Below, in pieces: positions 40,622 through 47,327 of a stretch of DNA of 57,928 bases (the stretch's first letter is position 1; each line of letters opens with the position of its first letter). The DNA is taken from positions 1-57,928 of the forward strand of contig JAHFSP010000006.1 in the NCBI GenBank assembly GCA_023265685.1, written 5' to 3'. This DNA is from Candidatus Woesearchaeota archaeon. Lineage in GTDB: Archaea > Nanobdellota > Nanobdellia > Woesearchaeales > GW2011-AR9. Both the position numbers and the translations under genes were made by a program. The notes beneath the pieces were generated by a model. The model made no database searches, was not told the origin of the DNA, and worked only from the letters and a program-made list of their open reading frames with translations.

Positions 40622-41362
40622 TTACAACATCTCGTGGGGGAGTATTCCGCCATTGCGTTTGCGTAGCGCAAGATCTTTGTCTAATGCTTTTTTGTAGGTA
40701 ATAACGGTCCAAGCGAGCTCTTGAGTTGTATCTTTATTTAGCAGCAACGCTTCGAGTGCTTCTTGACTTTGGGTAATTTTTAATTCAATGGACTCTACGA
40801 CGGGTTGTGTGAGGTGGCTTGTGGTATACGCTTGTAGAAGTTGGGTATACAGATTTTCATTCACCATGATTGTTGCTGCTGCGTGTTTACTCGTTTTAAT
40901 GAGCGCTTCTGCAATCTCGTGAACTGCATCAAGCTGTTTTGCGTACTCGAAACTGGAATTAGGATACAGTATTTCAAACTGTTCTGCTTGTCCTCTGGTT
41001 ACTTGAATTAGATCCGCAGTTTTCTGTGCGAGATCGGCGGAGCTCACGAGATCGTCACTGGCATTAGCAAGGTCTTTCTCGAACTGATAGTTATGCTGGA
41101 GTGCACTGCTAACATGATCGATGCATGGTAGGTAGCTGGGGTTAACATCGCGACATGCTTCTTTGTCAACGCTTGCATCACCTTTCTGAGGGTGATAAGA
41201 TTTAAAGACCTCTTCGAGGCAGCGTTGTTGCGGATTTAGAGTTTGTGAGCCGCTCTTTTGGTCTGTTTGCTCTTGTTGCTGGGAAGAGGTATTGGTGTAG
41301 TGCGCTGGTGCGCCACATGCCATCATTAAAGCAGTAGTTAATGTGTAGATTGTTTGTTTCAT
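40622..41362 (-). CDS. Lipoprotein, first gene of the - strand operon
   Basis: A 246-aa protein with a lipoprotein signal (MKQTIYTLTTALMMACGAPA, Cys16), a Ser/Gln-rich linker and a helical body (NYQFEKDLANASDDLVSSAD ...). A CLEEVF...DASVDKEACRDVNPSY segment resembles the CIAEVIESY...GCTKAFND part of the large lipoprotein, so the two are probably distant paralogues. Leads the operon that runs to 37684. Confidence 0.68.
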   Translation of the reverse strand: MKQTIYTLTTALMMACGAPAHYTNTSSQQQEQTDQKSGSQTLNPQQRCLEEVFKSYHPQKGDASVDKEACRDVNPSYLPCIDHVSSALQHNYQFEKDLANASDDLVSSADLAQKTADLIQVTRGQAEQFEILYPNSSFEYAKQLDAVHEIAEALIKTSKHAAATIMVNENLYTQLLQAYTTSHLTQPVVESIELKITQSQEALEALLLNKDTTQELAWTVITYKKALDKDLALRKRNGGILPHEML

Positions 41363-41468
41363 TTTATTTACCTAGTATTCCATCTACCTCGACCACTTGT
41401 CTTTTTGTATTGCGTGTTTATCTTATATTCTTCTTATATTTTTAATATAAAAAATATAAATAATGGGA

Positions 41469-41479
41469 AACTTTAAATA
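41469..41479 (+). promoter_or_regulatory. TATA box of the AbrB-PhoU gene
   Basis: CTTTAAATAAA with a preceding GGGAAA (BRE-like), about 27 bases before the ATG at 41502; leaderless arrangement. Confidence 0.5.
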
Positions 41480-41501
41480 AAACCTATCATTGTTCTAGTG
41501 C

Positions 41502-42398
41502 ATGCGCAGAAAACTCATCAAACAAGGTGCAGGTGGTTACACTATCTCTTTGCCTATCAAATGGGTACGGGATCATGGTCTTGAACCTGGAGAAGAAATT
41601 GATCTGGTTGAAGAGGGGAATGCACTTAAAGTTCTCTCAACTCATCCCAATTTATCTATTAAATCTACGACGTTGGTAGTGGAAAAAGCCTCATTCAAAT
41701 TTTATCGTTCCATGATTGGTGGGTTGTATCGAGCAGGGTATGATGAGATTCGTGTTGAATTCAAGGATTCTTCGGTACTTTTAGAGCTGCAAAAAACAAT
41801 TGATCTTCTTCCTGGCTATGAGCTCTTGGACATTATGAAACATAGTTGTTTGGTTAAGAATACCTCTGGACAACAGGTTGTTGATCTACATACGCATTTT
41901 CTCAAGATTGTTCATTCTATCAATACCATGTTTACAATTATTGAGGGTAATCTTAAATCAAAAAAATCAGATTCTGATCAACAACTCTCTTTACTGCGTA
42001 ATAACGTTCTTAAAAATCGTGATTTGATTATTCGTACGATTGGTGAACAGCGTCTTACTGACGAGAAACATTTACCCTATTATACTCTTGTAAGCTACTC
42101 TTGGATGATTGCACGTTCGTTATATTATCTTTCAAAGTCTGTTACATTTTCTACTCCTACTTTTTTGAGATTATTTAATGAGATTCGAGAATATTTTCAT
42201 ACTGTTTTTAGCATGCCTAACCACTCTGATGCATTTAAGATACGTGAGGGATATGATCTTGTTTTTAAGAAAGTTGAAGAACATTTACGTAATGGTTCTT
42301 CACCGGCACTTGCTGCGTATCTAGTGGGGATATGTATGGGGATAGAATCGTGTAATTCTGCACTGTTAGTTTTAAAGAAAGACACGCATTTGGATTAA
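41502..42398 (+). CDS. AbrB/SpoVT-PhoU fusion regulator
   Basis: A 298-aa archaeal regulator. Residues 1-46 are a swapped-hairpin AbrB/SpoVT DNA-binding domain (RKLIKQGAGGYTISLPIKWV, then LEPGEEIDLVEEGNALKV). Residues 110-298 are a PhoU-like helical bundle (THFLKIVHSINTMFTIIEGN, LPYYTLVSYSWMIARSLYYL). Archaeal proteins of this design (PhoU-like, sometimes named PhoU/SpoVT) are thought to control phosphate uptake. No pst genes are seen in the window. The membrane kinase-like gene starts 68 bases after it with its own TATA box. Confidence 0.85.
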   Translation: MRRKLIKQGAGGYTISLPIKWVRDHGLEPGEEIDLVEEGNALKVLSTHPNLSIKSTTLVVEKASFKFYRSMIGGLYRAGYDEIRVEFKDSSVLLELQKTIDLLPGYELLDIMKHSCLVKNTSGQQVVDLHTHFLKIVHSINTMFTIIEGNLKSKKSDSDQQLSLLRNNVLKNRDLIIRTIGEQRLTDEKHLPYYTLVSYSWMIARSLYYLSKSVTFSTPTFLRLFNEIREYFHTVFSMPNHSDAFKIREGYDLVFKKVEEHLRNGSSPALAAYLVGICMGIESCNSALLVLKKDTHLD

Positions 42399-42433
42399 TT
42401 TATTTATTAAGAATTAATCACTTAATAGTAATA

Positions 42434-42443
42434 AATTTATAAA
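42434..42443 (+). promoter_or_regulatory. TATA box of the APH-fold gene
   Basis: AATTTATAAA about 27 bases before the ATG at 42466; leaderless arrangement. Confidence 0.5.
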
Positions 42444-42465
42444 GTTCTGCCCTATTTTATACCTT

Positions 42466-44151
42466 ATGGATCTTTTTATGATGGTTTTAGGGATGGATTT
42501 TGTCGCAATAGGCAATGCGCTATTTCATTATTATTCTACTCGTCGTGATTTACGACGTCGACATACTTCGATGTTTGATTTATTATCCATCCGTGACCAA
42601 TCGGAGCACTCTATGTCTATCACTAGCGTTCTTGAGTCACAGGAAGATTTGCTTCAGGTCTCTTGTGGAACGAATTCAAAATATGGGGGATATATTCTTA
42701 CCTCTACAGTTAGCTTTCCGGATGGACAAAATGTGGCGTTCATTCAAAAAAATGTTCCCACGCGCTTTGCACACACTCTACGTGGTGCTGCTGCTCAGAT
42801 ATATCTATGTTCTCAACTTGGGAGTGAGCATGTCCCCCGTTTACTTGATGTCAGTCCTGAATTGGGGTCTATTTCTGAGGGGAAAATGGATACTGTTACG
42901 TTAGCACAACTTGAAAATCAACCTCTTCGCGATGTGGCTATTTGTCAGACACTTGATACTCTTATTGACCTTTCAGCTCGTGAGAAGACTCGGGCAGCTG
43001 TAAGTGTACTGGGGCAGCCACATTTTTCCTTTGCTGATTTTGTCGATGTTATGGCGCATGAACATTGTGCACCGCCTCGTACGACGGGTAAACCTGAAGT
43101 AGATACTTCTCTTCAACAACGTTATAATGATGCTGGTATGCGCTATTATGATTTACTTGATGCAGAACGCCCTCGTTTATCTCGTTCACAGCGTTTGGCT
43201 CTTCCGCCTCACTTTAGAGGTCTATCATTTGATCAATTTGATGCTTCATTTCAAGAGCAGTGGTCTTCTCGCTATGGGGCTAAATTTAAAGAAGCATACG
43301 ATGCGGAGATAGGTTTATCTCTTAAACATGATGAGTTTGTGCATGGAGATCTTCATCCCTACAATATTTTGGTACCATCTACAACTGGTTTGGGTAGCTC
43401 TGCGCCGAGTGTTGATGGTTCTCACCTTACTCTAATTGATTGGGATAAAGCTGGTTATGGTGATTTGTTTGCAGAATTATTCTCATTTGTTCAGTGGTCT
43501 TCTTCAAATGATTCTTCTCGTTGTGAGAATGTAGCTTATCTTAACGAAAAGTTGGAGGCTGTTGGTATTAGTGTTGGTGAAGAGCGTCGTCAAGCGGCCG
43601 CAAAAGATTATTTACTATCATCTTTACATAAAACTGCCACTACTTTAAAATATGTGTCTTCCCAAGAGCAGGTTGATCGTGATCTTGAACGTGAGCTAAC
43701 GAACATGGCGCGTTGCTTTTACACTCGTTCTTTACACACTGTACAGACCGATGCACTGCGTAATGTTCTGGTTGAGAAATTTGGGAAATATAATCAATCT
43801 ACTGATGTAGAAACGACTGGTCTTGCCGAGACTTCCGATTCTCAACTCTGGCCTTTAATTATGCAATCTCAAAAGCCAATGGATGAAGAAAGTCTTTTAG
43901 CTGTAAAGCATGATGTTGATGAGAAAATGTATCGTCGATATGCACGTACAAAAGCTCTGGAGAGTGGATTTCGTTGGTTGGGGTACTCTCTTTGTGCAAC
44001 TCATGTTATGATGGGTTTATTCATTGATGGTCTTAAAGATTCACGATTTGATACTACTCCTCTCTATACTGGCGCAGTTCTTGCTCTTATTAATGGTTGG
44101 GCTGTGGGTGGCGGAGTACGCAAATATTTACATACGTCAGAACGTGATTAG
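42466..44151 (+). CDS. Aminoglycoside-phosphotransferase-fold kinase with C-terminal membrane helices
   Basis: A 561-aa protein. The kinase-like core shows FVHGDLHPYNILVPS at about 300-314 (Brenner motif HGDxxxxN) and LTLIDWDKAGYGD at about 324-336 (metal Asp, DFG position), as in choline kinase and APH enzymes that phosphorylate small molecules. N-terminal part carries FPDGQNVAFIQKNVPTRFAH (probable ATP-lysine strand). Two hydrophobic C-terminal segments (GYSLCATHVMMGLFIDGL and LYTGAVLALINGWAVGG) suggest membrane anchoring. It follows the AbrB-PhoU regulator. Substrate unknown. Confidence 0.7.
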   Translation: MDLFMMVLGMDFVAIGNALFHYYSTRRDLRRRHTSMFDLLSIRDQSEHSMSITSVLESQEDLLQVSCGTNSKYGGYILTSTVSFPDGQNVAFIQKNVPTRFAHTLRGAAAQIYLCSQLGSEHVPRLLDVSPELGSISEGKMDTVTLAQLENQPLRDVAICQTLDTLIDLSAREKTRAAVSVLGQPHFSFADFVDVMAHEHCAPPRTTGKPEVDTSLQQRYNDAGMRYYDLLDAERPRLSRSQRLALPPHFRGLSFDQFDASFQEQWSSRYGAKFKEAYDAEIGLSLKHDEFVHGDLHPYNILVPSTTGLGSSAPSVDGSHLTLIDWDKAGYGDLFAELFSFVQWSSSNDSSRCENVAYLNEKLEAVGISVGEERRQAAAKDYLLSSLHKTATTLKYVSSQEQVDRDLERELTNMARCFYTRSLHTVQTDALRNVLVEKFGKYNQSTDVETTGLAETSDSQLWPLIMQSQKPMDEESLLAVKHDVDEKMYRRYARTKALESGFRWLGYSLCATHVMMGLFIDGLKDSRFDTTPLYTGAVLALINGWAVGGGVRKYLHTSERD

Positions 44152-44183
44152 GTTAATGTCTTTACTTCCTCTATTAAAACACT

Positions 44184-44582
44184 TTATTCTCGTTTAACAA
44201 GGAGGGTTGGGTTTTGGTTAATCAGTTCACTGGCAATACTTCCTGCATTCCAGTCATACCATCGCTGTTGAAATGAGTGGTCCATTCCTACCTGAACAAT
44301 CTCTGATTTTAGATATCCGGTTAAGTATACTCTTCCTTCTCTTTGTGCTGGAGGGACAAACAACATATGTCGTACACATCCTCTTAAATGGAGATATTGT
44401 CCATTAGCCAATTCATAAAAAGCATGGATATCGCTTTCCTTTCTATCTCTTCTGTGGCGGAAATTGTCATCCCTCATCATTTGCACTGAAACAAATCTTC
44501 TTTTAAGTTGTGCCGTAACATCCCAGAATAACTCAGAAACATCTCTTTCTAATTGAGCCGCTAAAGTGGTATAGGTGTCCAT
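44184..44582 (-). CDS. Hypothetical protein, 132 aa
   Basis: Not recognised. Soluble, basic N-terminal helices (LAAQLERDVSELFWDVTAQL, RRFVSVQMMRDDNFRHRRDR) and a short beta-rich part (GQYLHLRGCVRHMLFVPPAQ, GRVYLTGYL). No domain I can name. It sits between the APH-fold gene (convergent, 32-base gap) and the SRP RNA gene on the same strand. Confidence 0.6.
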   Translation of the reverse strand: MDTYTTLAAQLERDVSELFWDVTAQLKRRFVSVQMMRDDNFRHRRDRKESDIHAFYELANGQYLHLRGCVRHMLFVPPAQREGRVYLTGYLKSEIVQVGMDHSFQQRWYDWNAGSIASELINQNPTLLVKRE

Positions 44583-44614
44583 TTTTCTTTCTATTCTAAC
44601 GCCTTACCACTTAA

Positions 44615-44895
44615 AAAGATTAGGGGCACGCCCGCGGTCGAGACAAACTAGCTAATATGGTTGATTCCCTAATGCTTCTCGGGTCTGCGACCCTGCGAAC
44701 ATGAAACATACACGTTAAGGCTGCTTGCTTCCGCATCTGACCTGATTCCGAGGATGCTCATCCCACAGGACAGGCCGTCGACAAAGACACTAAGGACCAC
44801 ACCAACTAGACTGACCCTTCTCTGGGCTTCGGCTCTCTCTGAAGCGTATTGAAAGTAACAGGAGAACGCTAACCTCCCAGCCTAGCTATCCCTCG
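44615..44895 (-). ncRNA. ffs: Signal recognition particle RNA (7S RNA)
   Basis: A GC-rich island on an AT-rich background. On the - strand, GGTCAGATGCGGAAGCAAGC followed by AGCC at about 44718-44743 is the helix 8 hallmark (GGTCAG...GGAAGCA-AGCAGCC) that binds SRP54, with the GNAR-type loop. Upstream, GGGAGGTTAGCGTTCTCCTG is an Alu-domain-like segment. A TATA box (GTTTAAATTAG, 44915-44925) lies about 25 bases before the presumed 5' end, and a T5 run follows the presumed 3' end at about 44615-44620. Boundaries are uncertain by about 10 bases. Confidence 0.88.
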
Positions 44896-44914
44896 TATGT
44901 GTAGTTTGATGTTT

Positions 44915-44925
44915 CTAATTTAAAC
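44915..44925 (-). promoter_or_regulatory. TATA box of the SRP RNA gene
   Basis: GTTTAAATTAG on the - strand, about 25 bases upstream of the presumed RNA 5' end. Confidence 0.5.
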
Positions 44926-45001
44926 TTATTGTTGAAAATGGCTCTGGTGAAAGTGATCCGTTTTGAGAATAAATTAGGTATTATATTTTCTTCTTATGCT
45001 C

Positions 45002-45415
45002 TCATCTGGTGATTCGATTAAATTTTTTATATTCGGGGAGTAAAAATTCTGTGATCCTATCGAGAGTAGGAAGCGTTTCTAGCCCTAAATGTCTTTTTCT
45101 CGTTACATATCCTTCTTTTCCGATGTATATTTTTTGCGATGTGATGCTAAATTGATCCAGGGTAAGATCTATTTCCAAATTATTATAGGGATCGTAGTTC
45201 CATATGTGGGGTAGTTCTTCTTCACCTACTTTGTAGAAACCTGAGACGAGATAGAGTCCAGTCATTTTTGAAACGAGAGCGGATGTGGGGGCACACCATC
45301 CATAGGGATAGGCTTGTGTTTTTGGCCACCAGGTTTGAGATGTAAGATACTCTTGTCCTTCATTTTCCATAAATTGACGGATTTTCTTAAACTGTGGGTG
45401 GTAGCGATGCGTCAC
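45002..45415 (-). CDS. Papain-fold cysteine hydrolase-like protein, copy 2
   Basis: A 137-aa protein paralogous to the upstream gene. Shared pattern: PYGWCAPTSALVSKMTGLYL (Cys at the start of a helix), LPHIWNYDPYNNLEIDLTLD then QF. The order Cys (helix), His-x-x-Asn, IDLT-x-DQF fits small papain/transglutaminase-type hydrolases (catalytic Cys, His, Asp). No signal peptide. Substrate and real activity unknown; peptidase, deamidase or transferase are all possible. Confidence 0.55.
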   Translation of the reverse strand: MTHRYHPQFKKIRQFMENEGQEYLTSQTWWPKTQAYPYGWCAPTSALVSKMTGLYLVSGFYKVGEEELPHIWNYDPYNNLEIDLTLDQFSITSQKIYIGKEGYVTRKRHLGLETLPTLDRITEFLLPEYKKFNRITR

Positions 45416-45465
45416 TATTGTGCGATTTAGTGTTCTTCTTAAAAAGATTTAGGGCAGAGCCGTTG

Positions 45466-45879
45466 TTATAAGAAGGCTTTATAGAGTAAACCTGAAAGAT
45501 GTCCTACTTTTTCTAATATTTCTATATTTGGGATCCGTAAGTCCACTGTTGATTTAAGGGTAGAAGCAGTGTGAATATTAATCACTGGAAGGTTGGGGTC
45601 AAATTGGTCTTCTGTAAGATCTATGTATAGGTCTCTTACTGGGTCGTGATTAAAAGTATGACTTCCAGATTGAGGATATGTTCCTACAGCGAATTCTAAA
45701 CCAGTGACTCGTGTTACAAGACCGGACGTTAGTGCACACCATCCTTGAGGAAATGGTTTCCAATGTTGAAATTCTTTTAAAGTTTGATTTCGAATGGCAC
45801 GACCATCAAAAGTGTCTTGCATAAAATAGCGAATTTGCACTAGGTCTCCAAAATAAGGTGGGTCTTGGTAATCTTCCAT
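45466..45879 (-). CDS. Papain-fold cysteine hydrolase-like protein, copy 1
   Basis: A 137-aa paralogue of the following gene: PQGWCALTSGLVTRVTGLEF, SHTFNHDPVRDLYIDLTEDQ then F. Both copies keep the Cys, the His-x-x-Asn and the Asp of IDLT, while the rest differs widely, so the active-site residues are under selection. The two genes are 50 bases apart in one orientation. Shared length (137 aa) indicates a tandem duplication. Function unknown. Confidence 0.55.
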   Translation of the reverse strand: MEDYQDPPYFGDLVQIRYFMQDTFDGRAIRNQTLKEFQHWKPFPQGWCALTSGLVTRVTGLEFAVGTYPQSGSHTFNHDPVRDLYIDLTEDQFDPNLPVINIHTASTLKSTVDLRIPNIEILEKVGHLSGLLYKAFL

Positions 45880-45971
45880 TCTTATGTCTTTTTGGGGGTA
45901 TTTTAAAATAGTTTTGTTTGGGAATGAATTTCCTAAAACTCTAATTATTTTTATTTTTTAGTTTGGAAACA

Positions 45972-45979
45972 TTTAAATA
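45972..45979 (+). promoter_or_regulatory. TATA box of the HTH-nucleotidyltransferase/HEPN pair
   Basis: TTTAAATA about 27 bases before the ATG at 46003. Confidence 0.5.
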
Positions 45980-45984
45980 CAACT

Positions 45985-46000
45985 GGAATTTTTAAATTCC
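45985..46000. promoter_or_regulatory. Palindromic operator of the HTH-nucleotidyltransferase/HEPN pair
   Basis: GGAATTT-TT-AAATTCC, a perfect inverted repeat with two-base spacer, placed between the TATA box and the start codon over the expected transcription start. The HTH in the first gene product makes it a likely autoregulation site. A related GGAAN5TTCC occurs upstream in GGAATGAATTTCC (about 45921-45933). Confidence 0.55.
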
Positions 46001-46002
46001 AC

Positions 46003-46536
46003 ATGGAAACAAAAAAAATAATCTTACAAGAGTTCTTTGTTCAACCTCGACGACCGTTTCATATTCGCGAACTTGCACAGCTTACTAAACTAAGTCATAC
46101 TGCTGTAGGTAAAAACCTATTAGAATTAGTTAAAGATGGCTTTATTGTACTTAAAAAAGTAACTCCTTACGATAAATATGTCGCGAATCAAGCTTCGTGG
46201 AAATTTTGTCATAGTAAGACTTCTTCTACCATTGAACAGATTCATGAAAGTGGTCTTTTAGAGCATTTGGAGAAAGAGTTTGAATTTCCAGCTCTTGTTC
46301 TCTTTGGTAGTGCAAGTAAGGGCTTAGATGATGAGAAGAGTGATATTGATATATGTATTATTAGCTCACTTACTCGTCTCCCTGATCTTGCAAGATATGA
46401 AAAAAAACTTCATCGTCCGGTTAGTCTTCATATTTATAATTTGAAACAATGGAAAGATCTTAAAGTGAAAAATCCTGAGCTGGTTAATAGTATTTGTAAT
46501 GGAATTGTATTAAGCGGACAATTAGAGGTGGTGTAA
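46003..46536 (+). CDS. Winged-HTH nucleotidyltransferase (MNT-type antitoxin)
   Basis: A 177-aa protein with a winged helix-turn-helix at 1-60 (FHIRELAQLTKLSHTAVGKN) and a minimal nucleotidyltransferase at 90-165 (VLFGSASKGLDDEKSDIDIC, GS at 102-103, SDID at 113-116). MNT proteins pair with HEPN proteins as toxin-antitoxin modules, in some of which the MNT enzyme AMPylates the HEPN toxin. The next gene (HEPN) overlaps the stop by one base. The HTH would repress the operon through the palindrome at 45985. Confidence 0.85.
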   Translation: METKKIILQEFFVQPRRPFHIRELAQLTKLSHTAVGKNLLELVKDGFIVLKKVTPYDKYVANQASWKFCHSKTSSTIEQIHESGLLEHLEKEFEFPALVLFGSASKGLDDEKSDIDICIISSLTRLPDLARYEKKLHRPVSLHIYNLKQWKDLKVKNPELVNSICNGIVLSGQLEVV

Positions 46537-46949
46537 TGCGATTTGAAGATAGTCTTGAACAGGGATATGCTAAAAGAATACCTCCTGACATTATTCGTGC
46601 AAAAAGCCTCATTAAAGCTTCAGAACAGGCTCTTTCTAGTGTTTTGAAAATTCCCGTTGAACAAGATACACTCAAAACCATTTTGCGAGAGCTTTATGAG
46701 GGGTTGCGACAACTTTGTGAAGCTTTGGGCTATGAGAGGGGATATAAGTTTTCTTCACATGAGGCCATAACTTACTTTCTTATTGATGTGTTGAATGAGC
46801 AGAAAATTGGATTTCAATTTGATCGATATCGTAAGTTACGAAACGGCATTAATTATTATGGGGATGAAGTATCGCTTGTAACCGTTCTGGAAGCTAAAAA
46901 AGAGATGGTGGAGCTGGTTGAAAGATTGAGCAAGCATCTGAAAAATTAA
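46536..46949 (+). CDS. HEPN-domain protein (toxin of the pair)
   Basis: A 137-aa all-helical HEPN protein: IIRAKSLIKASEQALSSVLK, LRELYEGLRQLCEALGYERG, and FDRYRKLRNGINYYGDEVSL, where HEPN nucleases carry Rx4-6H. Here the motif reads RNGINYYG, with no His, so RNase activity is doubtful and it may be an inactive, dimerising or substrate-binding form (the RN...YYG variant known from MNT partners). Directly coupled to the nucleotidyltransferase gene. Confidence 0.8.
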   Translation: MRFEDSLEQGYAKRIPPDIIRAKSLIKASEQALSSVLKIPVEQDTLKTILRELYEGLRQLCEALGYERGYKFSSHEAITYFLIDVLNEQKIGFQFDRYRKLRNGINYYGDEVSLVTVLEAKKEMVELVERLSKHLKN

Positions 46950-46984
46950 TCTCTATAGTCCTATTTAGTCTCTTTAGGTTGTTA

Positions 46985-46992
46985 TTATATAA
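46985..46992 (+). promoter_or_regulatory. TATA box of the ATP synthase operon
   Basis: TTATATAA, about 26 bases before the ATG of atpH at 47015; first gene leaderless. The inner genes use AGGTGAT sites. Confidence 0.55.
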
Positions 46993-47014
46993 GATTCATA
47001 TGCTTTATTGATCT

Positions 47015-47323
47015 ATGAAAGAAGTTCAGGAAATACTTAAAGCGGAAAAACAAGCAGAACTTGTTATCTCAAAATCAAAAAAGGATGCTGAAAAGCTCTT
47101 GACTAAGGCTCGTGCGGAGGGTCTTGATTTGTTAGCGTCGCAAAAAGCGATGATTGATCAGCAGGCTGAGCAGGATGTGGCGAAAAAATCTTCTGAGTTA
47201 GAACGTAAGTTTGAGGCTATTCTTGAAGAAGGAGCAAAGAGAATGCGTAAACTTGAAGCAGCAGCCGTTAAAAAAACGGTCAAAGCTCAGAAAATTCTTG
47301 TTGACGCAGTAGTAGGAGAATAG
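47015..47323 (+). CDS. atpH: A-type ATP synthase subunit H
   Basis: A 102-aa, almost fully helical coiled-coil protein (KAEKQAELVISKSKKDAEKL, LASQKAMIDQQAEQDVAKKS) that forms the peripheral stalk with subunit E. Position as first gene, right before atpI, is the archaeal order. The subunit G often written in bacterial V-type operons is this same H/G class. Confidence 0.88.
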   Translation: MKEVQEILKAEKQAELVISKSKKDAEKLLTKARAEGLDLLASQKAMIDQQAEQDVAKKSSELERKFEAILEEGAKRMRKLEAAAVKKTVKAQKILVDAVVGE

Positions 47324-47327
47324 AATT

